A DNA stretch of 47,168 nucleotides from Bacillota bacterium (lineage in GTDB: Bacteria > Bacillota > Clostridia > UBA1381 > UMGS1253), in the NCBI GenBank assembly GCA_022706785.1, contig JAKJBW010000014.1, forward strand, positions 1 to 47,168. Reading direction: 5' to 3'. This document shows positions 25,507 to 33,271 of this stretch, piece by piece; position 1 is the stretch's first letter, and each line of letters starts with the position of its first letter. The position numbers and the translations under genes were made by a program. The notes under the pieces are model-generated. The model was not told the origin of the DNA. It saw nothing but the letters and a program-made list of their open reading frames with translations, and searched no databases.

Positions 25507-25800
25507 ATGGGAAACACACCAAATAATGATTCTACGAAAAAATTAGAGCAGGTATTATCCGGCCTCGGGCCCGCAAAGATAAAAAAAGGCCTGGAAACGT
25601 TTAACAGATTGGCAAAGAGCGGGGACGCGGACAAAATCAAAAAACAGCTTGAAAACATAGATACCCAAAAAGTGCTCAATATGTTCAATAACATGGACAC
25701 AGATGAAATCAAAGCTAAATTAAACAACTTCGATCCCGATAAAATAAATCTTGACAGCTATGCAAACGACAACGATATCTGGAAAAAGTTCAAATCATAA
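25507..25800 (+). CDS. Small hypothetical protein, charged helical
   Basis: A 97-residue protein starting MGNTPNNDSTKKLEQVLSGL behind AGGGAGG. It is strongly charged and helical, with repeated short units of the form KIKKxLExFxxLxK (KIKKGLETFNRLAK, KIKKQLENIDTQK, EIKAKLNNFDPDK), each about 25-30 residues apart. There is no membrane segment or Cys. I do not recognise it. It is first in a run of three small genes ahead of spoIID and probably expressed with them, perhaps during sporulation; that is inference from promoter and position. Confidence 0.7.
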   Translation: MGNTPNNDSTKKLEQVLSGLGPAKIKKGLETFNRLAKSGDADKIKKQLENIDTQKVLNMFNNMDTDEIKAKLNNFDPDKINLDSYANDNDIWKKFKS

Positions 25801-25864
25801 AACAGGCAATCCACACGACAAAGCCGTGCTTTTGAGGGGGCAAACAGTTAGGAGTTGATTCAAA

Positions 25865-26299
25865 ATGGCAAACGGCATGGATTCGGCGGTAGATATGTTA
25901 AAGGATCTGCTTTCAAGCCCTGACGCGGGCGAGAAAATCAGTTCTTTGCTTGGCGCATTCCAAAACGGCTCAGGCTCAGGCGATAAAGGTTCACTGGATT
26001 TGTCTGGCATCGCAGGGCTTTTGGGCGGGGATATCGGCGGTAATACCGGTTACGGTGACAGTGCGAAAAATATGCCTGCCGCCCCGGTTGATCTTGCGTC
26101 GCTGCCGGTCGCCAGTATCTTAAACCTTACGCAGGAGTACCAAAACCTGAGCCGCAGGGATGACCCCCGCATAAACCTTTTAAATTCGCTGCGTCCGTAT
26201 TTACAGACGCACAGGATTGAGAATCTGGAAAACGCTATCAAAATTATGGGATGGGTTAAGCTCTTGCCGCTGCTTGGCAAGTTTAAGGACATCATTTAA
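25865..26299 (+). CDS. Hypothetical protein with Gly-rich linker
   Basis: A 144-residue protein (MANGMDSAVDMLKDLLSSPD) with AGGAG upstream. The N-terminal helix is followed by a Gly/Ser-rich linker (residues about 37-62) and a C-terminal helical part (LNLLNSLRPYLQTHRIENLE-like, then IKIMGWVKLLPLLGKFKDII) that is amphipathic. No known catalytic motif. Similar small proteins occur before sporulation genes in Clostridia, but I cannot name a family. The gap to the upstream gene is 64 bases and to the next 68 bases. Confidence 0.7.
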   Translation: MANGMDSAVDMLKDLLSSPDAGEKISSLLGAFQNGSGSGDKGSLDLSGIAGLLGGDIGGNTGYGDSAKNMPAAPVDLASLPVASILNLTQEYQNLSRRDDPRINLLNSLRPYLQTHRIENLENAIKIMGWVKLLPLLGKFKDII

Positions 26300-26367
26300 G
26301 CGTTACTTATGCGAATAAAGCCGCTTTGCCGGCGGCAGGGATAAGCACTCTCGAAAGGAGACTTTCT

Positions 26368-26907
26368 ATGTATCGGCGCTATTATCGTTATGAGGATACG
26401 GGGGCCTCCGGCCCCAGATTTCCCGGCACCTTTCAGGCGCCTCCTTTGCGTGCAAAGCCGAAAGAGCCTCCTAAACCAACAGTCCCATCTATATCGTACA
26501 GTGAAGGAGAAATCATTACGCCTCAAAAACCCAAAAACAACACTTCCGATACGCATCATGATAAGCATAATCAAGACAAGCCAGAGAAAAAAGAAAAGGA
26601 AAAGGAAAAGTCGGGCGGCCTGCTGGGCAATCTTGGCCTGGGCAATCTGTTTGGCGCAAATTCTCTGGGCGGCGGTCTGCTTAGCGGAAATCTTTTAGGC
26701 GGTAACCTGTTTGGCGGTTTGTTCGGCGACGGCCTGTTCAAGGACGGAAAGATTTTCGGGCGATTCCAGTTCGACGATATCCTTTTAGGCTTTTTAATAT
26801 TGGTGTTGCTGCAAAACGAAGACCCGGACAACGACGATTTGCTGCTGCTTTTGGCGCTGGGATACATCTTTCTGGGTGACGGTACGATTAAGCTGTTTTC
26901 AAAATAG
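26368..26907 (+). CDS. Hypothetical protein with Gly-Leu-Phe repeats
   Basis: A 179-residue protein starting MYRRYYRYEDTGASGPRFPG behind GAAAGGAG. It has three parts: a Tyr/Pro-rich N terminus, a highly charged stretch at about 65-92 (HHDKHNQDKPEKKEKEKEK), and then G-N-L-F-G-type repeats (LLGNLGLGNLFG, LLSGNLLGGNLFGGLFGDG). The end is hydrophobic (ILLGFLILVLLQNE, then DDLLLLLALGYIFLGDG). The design resembles surface or spore-layer proteins, but no family is recognised. It is third in the small-gene run, 220 bases upstream of spoIID. Confidence 0.7.
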   Translation: MYRRYYRYEDTGASGPRFPGTFQAPPLRAKPKEPPKPTVPSISYSEGEIITPQKPKNNTSDTHHDKHNQDKPEKKEKEKEKSGGLLGNLGLGNLFGANSLGGGLLSGNLLGGNLFGGLFGDGLFKDGKIFGRFQFDDILLGFLILVLLQNEDPDNDDLLLLLALGYIFLGDGTIKLFSK

Positions 26908-27043
26908 CCGGCGGCTGAACGGGGGCAGCGCGTGGAGAGAAAATTTTATCCGGCGCTGCCGGCATTGGCCGCCAAACAATATCATAATTCAACACAATCA
27001 AGGCGCGGGGATAAGACAAATCCTCGTGCTTTCAGTTTTCAGG

Positions 27044-27073
27044 GTTATAATAGGGTGAGTCGGCACATATAAT
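27044..27073 (+). promoter_or_regulatory. Predicted sigma-E promoter of spoIID
   Basis: GTTATAAT (27044-27051), a 14-base spacer and CATATAAT (27066-27073). This matches the Bacillus sigma-E pattern in sequence and spacing. It is 55 bases before the spoIID start, and spoIID is a known sigma-E gene in Bacillus. Confidence 0.6.
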
Positions 27074-27127
27074 GGCTATGTACAAGCTTGACAGATCTTT
27101 GAATAAATCCGGCAAAGGGTGTTTACC

Positions 27128-28126
27128 ATGCGCAAAATCGCCTTTATTATTATTCTTTTTATCCTGTTGGTACTGTTCGTGCCTTACCTGTTTGTCGCAG
27201 TTTCCCAAAGGTACATAGGTTCCGGCCTGAGCGAAAACACGCCGCCGTCGGGCGAAAGCGAGCCTGTTGACAGCATCAGCGTCTATGTGGCGGATGAGGA
27301 TAAGGTCGCCGATATGGATTTTGCCGAATATCTTATGGGGGTGGTGGCCGCTGAAATGCCGGCCAGCTTTAATGCAGAAGCGCTCAAAGCCCAGGCTGTG
27401 GCTGCCCGCAGCTACACGCTGACAAGAATGCTGGGCTATGAGCGTGACGGCACGCCGCCCGAACATAAGGGCGCTATGACCTGCACAGATCCCACGCATT
27501 GCAAAGCCTGGATATCCAAGGGAAAGGCCATTGAGAAATGGGGCCAGGAATGGGGCGATACCTACTGGTCAAAAATATCCGCATGCGTTCTTGCCACCAA
27601 AGGCAGCATCATGACATATAACGGCGAGCCTGTCAACGCGGTGTTCCACTCCACCAGCAGCGGCCGCACGGAAAACTCCAAGGATGTGTGGGGCGGCGAC
27701 GTGCCGTATTTGGTAAGCGTAGAAAGTCCGGGCGATGCGCTGTCGCCCAAATATGAAGCGAACAAGCAAATCAGTGTGGAGGAATTCAAGCAAAAAATAC
27801 GCGGCGCCAAACCGGAAGCGTCCTGGAAGGAAGGCGATGCGCTGATCGGAAACATTGTGAAAAGCGACGCAGGGGGTATCATCAGTATAGAAACCGGCGG
27901 TGTGACGTTTAAGACGACAGAATTTCGCAACCTGTTCGGCCTTGCGTCCGCCCATGTAGATTTTGACGTAGCAGGCGACACGGTTACCATGAATACCAAG
28001 GGCAACGGCCACGGCGTAGGCATGAGCCAGTACGGCGCCAACTACCTTGCCGGCCAGGGGATGGGCTATGCCGACATTTTAAAGGCATACTACACCGGTG
28101 TGGAAGTCGGCCCCTGGCAAAAGTAA
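27128..28126 (+). CDS. spoIID: Stage II sporulation protein D (peptidoglycan lytic transglycosylase)
   Basis: A 332-residue membrane-anchored enzyme that strips stem-free glycan strands during engulfment, working with SpoIIP and SpoIIM in the mother cell. The N-terminal anchor is IAFIIILFILLVLFVPYLFV. The catalytic Glu is in MGVVAAEMPASFNAEALKAQ, followed by AVAARSYTL. The typical FHSTSSGRTENSKDVWGG and the C-terminal GNGHGVGMSQYGAN motif are present. The start is ATG 27128, with AAAGGGTG 6 bases upstream; the GTG at 27119 lies within that ribosome site. The other two engulfment proteins are not in the window. Confidence 0.95.
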   Translation: MRKIAFIIILFILLVLFVPYLFVAVSQRYIGSGLSENTPPSGESEPVDSISVYVADEDKVADMDFAEYLMGVVAAEMPASFNAEALKAQAVAARSYTLTRMLGYERDGTPPEHKGAMTCTDPTHCKAWISKGKAIEKWGQEWGDTYWSKISACVLATKGSIMTYNGEPVNAVFHSTSSGRTENSKDVWGGDVPYLVSVESPGDALSPKYEANKQISVEEFKQKIRGAKPEASWKEGDALIGNIVKSDAGGIISIETGGVTFKTTEFRNLFGLASAHVDFDVAGDTVTMNTKGNGHGVGMSQYGANYLAGQGMGYADILKAYYTGVEVGPWQK

Positions 28127-28136
28127 CGGTTTACAT

Positions 28137-28299
28137 TAGACTTCTTTCGAAACTGGGCGCGCGCGGATAAACGAGATGTTTTTTTGTGCCGCAAGGCGCA
28201 GGTTCCGACAATACTTTGTGTATTGGCGGGTTCTGACAACAAAGCGGGGCGGAAAAACAGCCGTTTTCGCCGCCGCGAATCAGTTTCGAAAGAAGTCTA
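28137..28299. repeat. Inverted-repeat (MITE-like) element, about 163 bp
   Basis: Perfect 19-base terminal inverted repeats (28137-28155 and 28281-28299; TAGACTTCTTTCGAAACTG and its complement). If the ends are taken at AGACTTC, both flanks read ATT, a possible 3-base target duplication. The interior can also pair as a long rod (GTTTTT with GAAAAAC, CAATAC with GTATTG). No ORF. It starts 10 bases after the spoIID stop and has no similarity to the 18407/35411 family. Confidence 0.8.
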
Positions 28300-28399
28300 T
28301 TCAGGTATCAATAAAACCGCCGCCGAAGAGGGGATCATCAAAGGGATTTACATGAACGAGTAAATTTTTGACCGACTCTCTTCAAGCGGAGGTAAAAGT
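28300..28399. other. Spacer with no gene
   Basis: About 100 bases between the repeat element and the terminator hairpin. An ATG-AAC-GAG-TAA remnant at about 28352 looks like debris. Nothing else is seen. Confidence 0.3.
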
Positions 28400-28445
28400 A
28401 AAGACTGCACTGAAGAATAAAACCTTTAGTGCAGTCTTTCTTTAT
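28400..28445. terminator. Bidirectional terminator
   Basis: AAAGACTGCACT (28400-28411) and AGTGCAGTCTTT (28428-28439) form a perfect 12-bp stem with a T-rich tail on the plus strand (CTTTATT) and TTTACTTTT on the minus strand. It lies at the end of the helicase remnant. Confidence 0.75.
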
Positions 28446-28639
28446 TGCAAATCTTCCAACTCGCTAAACGCCTTTAAAAACTCTTTCTTTCCATATCCTT
28501 CAAATGAAACTGTTACCAAATCGTCATTTTCGTTCACGACAATGCCCATTGCATATTTCGGATGCTTAACCCCGCGTTCTCCACCAGAAGTAGTTGTTGC
28601 TACCGATGGGGAACGCGGCTGTTCTTCCATCCTCGCCAC
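28442..28639 (-). pseudogene. Remnant of a UvrD/PcrA-like helicase C terminus
   Basis: A 65-codon frame whose last 45 residues (GERGVKHPKYAMGIVVNEND, then LVTVSFEGYGKKEFLKAFSE, LEDLQ) resemble the Tudor-like C-terminal domain of PcrA/UvrD helicases (VxHxKFGxGxVV...FxGxGxKxL). Upstream in the same frame are TGA and TAA stops, and no helicase motor motifs are found nearby, so the rest of the gene is lost. The N-terminal 20 residues look random. It is a likely relic at the edge of an acquired block. The similarity is judged by eye only. Confidence 0.45.
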
Positions 28640-28774
28640 TTCTCGACGGAAGCATCAAGTGGTGCATTACTGTCCTCCAAAAGCATGATCGTAACTTCTG
28701 ATATGAAGGTTTTTAAATATATAGACGCACCAGGACCAAAAAAATATGACGCTGAATTTTAAAAAGTTAAATTA

Positions 28775-29545
28775 TCATTTGTTAAGACGATATTGTAGCG
28801 GGGTGCAGTTTGTAACTTCCCTAAATATTTTTATAAAATAGCTGGGGCTTTCATAGCCGCATATTCTGCCGATTTGCTCTATGGAATAAGAACTGTAGCG
28901 TAGAAATTTTTTCGCTTTCTGAATACGAATCCTTTTAAGAGCCTGCATAACGGTCTCACCTGTATCTTTTACATACGACCGGCAGAGGTTGAATTTATCC
29001 ATACCCGCATGTTCTGCAATCATCGGCAAGGTAAGAGGCTGATCATAATTATGTTCTAAGAACGAGGTGACTTTTTCAGTCCTGGAGAGAGGCCTTTGAA
29101 AAAGAGCATCCAGCAGTTCTGTCACCCAAACATAACCATGGGCGGAAAGGGTTGCTTTGGAAACCGAACTGTTACAAAGCTCTATAAGATGGTTGGTGGA
29201 ATTGGTTAAAAAATCCGGCACGTCAAAAAAGAAAAAATCACCGATTTGATAGTAATCAAACAATTCCTCACCATTTTGAAAGGTAATCCACATGGTGGCA
29301 AAGGCTTCACCGCTGCTTTGATAACAATGAGATACATTTTTACGAGAGAAAAACCCATGTCCCTGCGTCAATGTTACCTTATTGTCTTTAGCGGTGAATA
29401 CACCCTCTCCTTCAATAACCCACAAGAATTGATGTACATCAAATCCGTTTGGGCGATCCGTGCGTCCTTGTTTTTGGGATACGCCAATTGTAACAGGAAT
29501 AAATGGAAGCTTAACTTCGTGTTGTTTGTGATCTTTTATAAACAT
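28775..29545 (-). CDS. AraC family transcriptional regulator
   Basis: A 256-residue regulator with an N-terminal cupin-like sensing domain (FDVHQFLWVIEGEGVFTAKD, then LTQGHGFFSRKNVSHCYQS) and a C-terminal double HTH (LTLPMIAEHAGMDKFNLCRS, then YSIEQIGRICGYESPSYFIK, then FREVTNCTPLQYR). The start ATG 29545 (MFIKDHKQHEV) has AAGGA at good spacing; the frame extends further to 29593. It is divergent from the dehydrogenase-isomerase pair, which it most likely controls in response to a sugar or polyol. Its promoter fully overlaps theirs. The gene is more AT-rich than the window average. Confidence 0.92.
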   Translation of the reverse strand: MFIKDHKQHEVKLPFIPVTIGVSQKQGRTDRPNGFDVHQFLWVIEGEGVFTAKDNKVTLTQGHGFFSRKNVSHCYQSSGEAFATMWITFQNGEELFDYYQIGDFFFFDVPDFLTNSTNHLIELCNSSVSKATLSAHGYVWVTELLDALFQRPLSRTEKVTSFLEHNYDQPLTLPMIAEHAGMDKFNLCRSYVKDTGETVMQALKRIRIQKAKKFLRYSSYSIEQIGRICGYESPSYFIKIFREVTNCTPLQYRLNK

Positions 29546-29581
29546 ATGCAATATCCTTATATTTTTTACAATTATATAGTA

Positions 29582-29610
29582 TTGATAATCCAATATAATT
29601 GCAATATAAT
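29582..29610 (+). promoter_or_regulatory. Sigma-A promoter for the Gfo/Idh operon
   Basis: TTGATA (29582-29587), 17 bases, TATAAT (29605-29610). Start expected near 29617, 71 bases before the dehydrogenase ATG. Confidence 0.75.
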
Positions 29611-29637
29611 TATATTAATTAGCAAGATAAAAGTCAA
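29609..29637 (-). promoter_or_regulatory. Sigma-A promoter for the AraC regulator
   Basis: On the minus strand TTGACT (29632-29637), 17 bases, TATAAT (29609-29614). It overlaps the rightward promoter, sharing two bases of the -10 boxes, so only one polymerase can bind at a time. Confidence 0.75.
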
Positions 29638-29687
29638 CAGGGGTAAACCATTATCAAACCATTATTAAAAAGAAGAGAGGTAAGGTC

Positions 29688-30701
29688 ATGAAAAAAATTC
29701 GTGTCGGACTAATTGGTTGTGGTAGTAGGCAAAACGTACATATTGATGCACTTCTTCAAATGGAAGATGTGGAAATTGTGGCAGTTGCAGAGCCGGTAGA
29801 AGAAAGAAGGATCTCAGCAGCTGAAGCTACAGGAGCAAAGCGGCTGTATAAAAACCACACCGAATTGTATGAGAAGGAAAACAATGAAACGCTGGATACT
29901 CTTTTTATTGCTGTTGAACCTACAGCACATGAAAATATCGAAACCAAGGCGATTGAATTGGGAATTCCGTTCCTGGTTGAAAAGCCAATGACTTTAGACC
30001 TGGAGCAGGCGGAAACCATCACTTCGATGATCCGAGAGAAAAGTCTTATTACTGCCGTGGGATTTCAAGATCGTTATTTAGATTTGATGGAAATGATGAA
30101 AGAAGAGATTCCCAAACATAAAACAGGTGGAATTGTAAACGGGTCATGGGTTGGCGGCATCCCCGGCGTATGGTGGTGGCAGAAAAAATCCACCTGTGGT
30201 GGTCAACTGTTGGAGCAGAATATACATTTGGTGGATGGATTGCGTTGGTTATTTGGTGAGCCCCTCTCCGTATATGCGGTAAATGCCACCGGCATGGTTC
30301 AACCGGGTGTAGATGCCAGTCCGGAGTATGATACCGATGATTATTCTATTTGCCTGTTCCGGTTCAAAAATAATATAACCGTATCTTTAGCAAGTGGATG
30401 TTATTGTAGAGGAGTTCAACCGAAAAACGGTCTGGTCGTAATATTGAATGATATCATCTTGGATTATCGCCTGCGGAACAATTTAATCATAACGACAAAG
30501 AACAAAACACTGGACATAAAGAGAATAAATAACCAAACCTATGATTTAGACCGGGATTTTATTAACGCAGTGAAGTCCGGAGACGGAACTCAGATACGTT
30601 CACCCTATGAAGATGCCTTACAATCACTTAAGGTTGCATTCGCAGCGAATCGCTCAATGGAAACCGGCGAAGTTGTCTACTTTAAGGAGGATGAGCAATG
30701 A
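29688..30701 (+). CDS. Gfo/Idh/MocA family oxidoreductase
   Basis: A 337-residue NAD(P)-dependent sugar or polyol dehydrogenase. The N-terminal Rossmann motif is VGLIGCGSRQNVHIDAL, and EKP in FLVEKPMTLDLEQAE is the signature that carries the catalytic Lys. The C-terminal alpha/beta domain includes GGQLLEQNIHLVDGLRWLFG with the conserved His. The ATG at 29688 has AGAGAGGTAAGG. Its stop overlaps the next start (ATGA at 30698-30701). The paired TIM-barrel isomerase suggests catabolism of an inositol-like or keto-sugar compound; the substrate is unknown. Confidence 0.92.
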   Translation: MKKIRVGLIGCGSRQNVHIDALLQMEDVEIVAVAEPVEERRISAAEATGAKRLYKNHTELYEKENNETLDTLFIAVEPTAHENIETKAIELGIPFLVEKPMTLDLEQAETITSMIREKSLITAVGFQDRYLDLMEMMKEEIPKHKTGGIVNGSWVGGIPGVWWWQKKSTCGGQLLEQNIHLVDGLRWLFGEPLSVYAVNATGMVQPGVDASPEYDTDDYSICLFRFKNNITVSLASGCYCRGVQPKNGLVVILNDIILDYRLRNNLIITTKNKTLDIKRINNQTYDLDRDFINAVKSGDGTQIRSPYEDALQSLKVAFAANRSMETGEVVYFKEDEQ

Positions 30702-31462
30702 GGATTTGTATCCCCATCCCCTGTTTTTTTTCAGACATGGATTTTGTAAGTGCCATCTATAAAGTAAAAGAACTGGGATTTGATGCAGCAGAAACCTACC
30801 GGTGGAAAGGCCTGGATTTGGAGGCTGTACGCAATGCTTGTGAAGAGACGGGTGTGGAGCTAATAAGCATGTGCACCACTGAGTTCAATATGACCAACCC
30901 GAAAATGCGTCAAAAATGGTTGGAAGGCTTAAAAGAAAGCTGTCAGGCAGCCAACATTGCCGGCGTGAAACACTTGATTACGCAAGTTGGTAATGACACC
31001 GGTGCAGAACGTGAATTGCAGCATGAAAGCATTGTTGACGCACTCAAAGCTGCTTACCCCATATTGGAAGGCACCGGCGTTACTGTTATGATTGAGCCTT
31101 TAAACATCCTTGTAAATCATCCGGGATATTATTTGTGGACAGCAAAGGAAGCATTTGATATCATCCATGAGGTAGATCATCCTTTGGTGAAGGTGGTTTA
31201 TGACATTTACCACCAACAGGTAATGGAAGGCAATATTATTCCCAACATAACCAACAACTTAGACTGTATTGCTCATCTACACGGTGCAGGACATCCGGGA
31301 CGCATTGAGCTGCAATTTGGCGAAAACGATTATCATGTTATTTTTGATGCGGTGGACAAAGCGGGCTACCAAGGCGCTTTTGGATTGGAGTACAGACCCA
31401 CACTTGGCAGTGTGGAGAGCTTGGAGAGCTTTAAACAAAGTTATATGAATGACAAAAAATAA
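30698..31462 (+). CDS. Sugar phosphate isomerase/epimerase (xylose isomerase-like TIM barrel)
   Basis: A 254-residue AP-endonuclease-2 family TIM barrel. Metal-ligand blocks are VMIEPLNILVNHPGYYL (Glu), KVVYDIYHQQVMEGN (Asp and His), HLHGAGHPGR (His) and FGLEYRPT (Glu). This layout is like hydroxypyruvate isomerases and inosose or ketose epimerases. It is translationally coupled to the upstream dehydrogenase by a 4-base overlap. The operon ends at the hairpin 31525-31560. No transporter is encoded with the pair, so substrate uptake must rely on genes elsewhere. Confidence 0.9.
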   Translation: MRICIPIPCFFSDMDFVSAIYKVKELGFDAAETYRWKGLDLEAVRNACEETGVELISMCTTEFNMTNPKMRQKWLEGLKESCQAANIAGVKHLITQVGNDTGAERELQHESIVDALKAAYPILEGTGVTVMIEPLNILVNHPGYYLWTAKEAFDIIHEVDHPLVKVVYDIYHQQVMEGNIIPNITNNLDCIAHLHGAGHPGRIELQFGENDYHVIFDAVDKAGYQGAFGLEYRPTLGSVESLESFKQSYMNDKK

Positions 31463-31524
31463 ATTAATCTGATATTTGCTGGTTTATTATAGCATTTGAT
31501 TGAGATTTTCAACTGTATTTAAGG

Positions 31525-31565
31525 CGGAGAAGTTGGCATCCTAGTGTCCAACCTCTCCGTCTTTT
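31525..31565 (+). terminator. Rho-independent terminator of the Gfo/Idh operon
   Basis: CGGAGA-A-GTTGG and CCAAC-C-TCTCCG form an 11-bp stem with one mismatch around an 11-base loop, followed by TCTTTT on the plus strand. Confidence 0.75.
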
Positions 31566-31663
31566 CGTCGTATGTCCGTAACGCTCTCGTTTGGGCATCT
31601 CAATTGGTCGCTTAACAAGCATACAGCTGGTTGCCAATGAATACAGTTGTTCCTCTTCTGCTG

Positions 31664-33175
31664 TCAGCGTACCAGAAGGCTTTCCCCGGTCATTTCTTCA
31701 GGCTTGTCAAGCCCCATGATATCCAGCAGGGTGGGTGCGATATCCGCCAGCTTGCCCTCCGGCTTGAGGCCCGCGTTGCAGCGGTACAGAATGAGCGGTA
31801 CAGGGTTTGTGGAATGGGCCGTAACGATATCCCCGTCGTCTTCACGCATTTCGTCCGCATTGCCGTGATCTGCGGTGATGACGGCGCAGCCGCCGGCCTG
31901 CTGTATAGCCTCCAGCACCCTGCCGACACAGGCATCCACAGCTTCCACGGCCGCCACGGCGGCGCTGAATATGCCGGTGTGGCCCACCATATCGCAGTTG
32001 GCATAGTTTAAGATGATAACGTCGTACTCGCCTGAGTGGATGCGCGCAACCACCGCATCGGTCACTTCATAAGCGCTCATTTCGGGCTTTAAATCATATG
32101 TGGCTACCTTGGGCGAAGGGATGAGTACCCTGTCCTCACCCGGATACACATTCTCCACGCCGCCGTTAAAGAAAAAGGTGACATGGGCATATTTCTCCGT
32201 TTCCGCAATACGAAGCTGGGTATACCCCTTTTGGCTGATATATTCCGCAAACGTGTTTTTGAGGCTTTCTGGCGAGAACGCGACCGTTACGTTGGGCATT
32301 TTTTCATCGTACTGCGTCATACAGACATAAAACAAAGAAAAATATTTTCTTTCAAACCCGTCAAAATCGGGGTCGACAAACGTTCTGGTGATCTCTCTTG
32401 CGCGGTCGGGGCGGAAGTTGAAGAAAATAACGCTGTCATTTTCCCTAATGCCCGCATTTGGTGTTATTACGGTGGGAAGCACAAATTCATCGGTGACTTC
32501 GGCGGCATATGAAGCCCGTACCGCCTCGGCGGCATCGCTTGCCGTACCGCCTTTTGTGTTTACCATCGCGTCATACGCCTTTTGCACGCGCTCCCAGCGA
32601 TTGTCACGGTCCATAGCGTAATACCGGCCCATGACCGTCGCAATTTTTCCCGTTCCGATCTGCCTCATTTTTTCAGACAACGCGCCAATATAACCGGCGC
32701 CCGTTGTAGGGCCTACATCCCTGCCGTCCAGCAGACAGTGTACATACACGTCTTTTAGTCCCTGCTTTTTAGCAAGCTCCAGAAGCGCGTAAAGGTGCGT
32801 GTTATGGGAATGTACGCCGCCGTCGGATAACAGGCCTATCAAATGCAGGGCGCTTCCGTGCGCTTTGCAGTTTTCTATGGCAGCGCCAAACGCGCTGTTT
32901 TCAAAGAAATCCCCGTCGCGGATTGATTTTGTTATACGGGTCAGCTCTTGGTAGACGACCCGTCCGGCGCCGATATTGGTGTGCCCGACCTCCGAATTGC
33001 CCATCTGTCCTTCAGGCAGCCCCACGCTAAGGCCGCTGGCATGGATAACGTTGTGCGGACAGGTCTTGAAAAGCTCGTCCATCACAGGCGTATTGGCGGC
33101 GTCTATGGCGGATACCGTCTCTTTTTCCGCGATGCCGAAGCCGTCTAATATCATTAGTGCAAGTGGTTTTTTCAT
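31664..33175 (-). CDS. gpmI: 2,3-bisphosphoglycerate-independent phosphoglycerate mutase
   Basis: A 503-residue manganese-dependent glycolytic enzyme of the alkaline phosphatase superfamily that interconverts 3- and 2-phosphoglycerate. Motifs: [13 protein letters not shown] (first Asp), [20 protein letters not shown] with the phosphorylated Ser, and the second metal set in [11 protein letters not shown] and [11 protein letters not shown]. The length is normal. The ATG at 33175 has GAGAGGGAG upstream. It follows pgk-tpi on the same strand, with a strong terminator-like hairpin between them, so it may be expressed by partial read-through. Confidence 0.96.
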   Translation of the reverse strand: MKKPLALMILDGFGIAEKETVSAIDAANTPVMDELFKTCPHNVIHASGLSVGLPEGQMGNSEVGHTNIGAGRVVYQELTRITKSIRDGDFFENSAFGAAIENCKAHGSALHLIGLLSDGGVHSHNTHLYALLELAKKQGLKDVYVHCLLDGRDVGPTTGAGYIGALSEKMRQIGTGKIATVMGRYYAMDRDNRWERVQKAYDAMVNTKGGTASDAAEAVRASYAAEVTDEFVLPTVITPNAGIRENDSVIFFNFRPDRAREITRTFVDPDFDGFERKYFSLFYVCMTQYDEKMPNVTVAFSPESLKNTFAEYISQKGYTQLRIAETEKYAHVTFFFNGGVENVYPGEDRVLIPSPKVATYDLKPEMSAYEVTDAVVARIHSGEYDVIILNYANCDMVGHTGIFSAAVAAVEAVDACVGRVLEAIQQAGGCAVITADHGNADEMREDDGDIVTAHSTNPVPLILYRCNAGLKPEGKLADIAPTLLDIMGLDKPEEMTGESLLVR

Positions 33176-33217
33176 AAGTCTCTCCCTCTCCGGGGCCGGT
33201 TTGCGGCCCTGCTCTGC

Positions 33218-33254
33218 AAAAAAGGGGGTGGGGTGTGCGCCCCGCCCCCTTTTA
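33218..33254 (-). terminator. Strong hairpin terminator between pgk-tpi and gpmI
   Basis: Read on the minus strand, an uninterrupted 14-bp stem (AAAAGGGGGCGGGG with CCCCACCCCCTTTT, one G-T pair) is followed by TT. It should lower gpmI expression relative to pgk-tpi. Confidence 0.8.
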
Positions 33255-33271
33255 TTTCATCCTTTTACGGA

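Noticed and set aside
28368..28688. 106-codon plus-strand ORF across the terminator and helicase remnant
   Set aside because: It reads through a terminator hairpin and is antisense to a better-supported remnant. No ribosome site.
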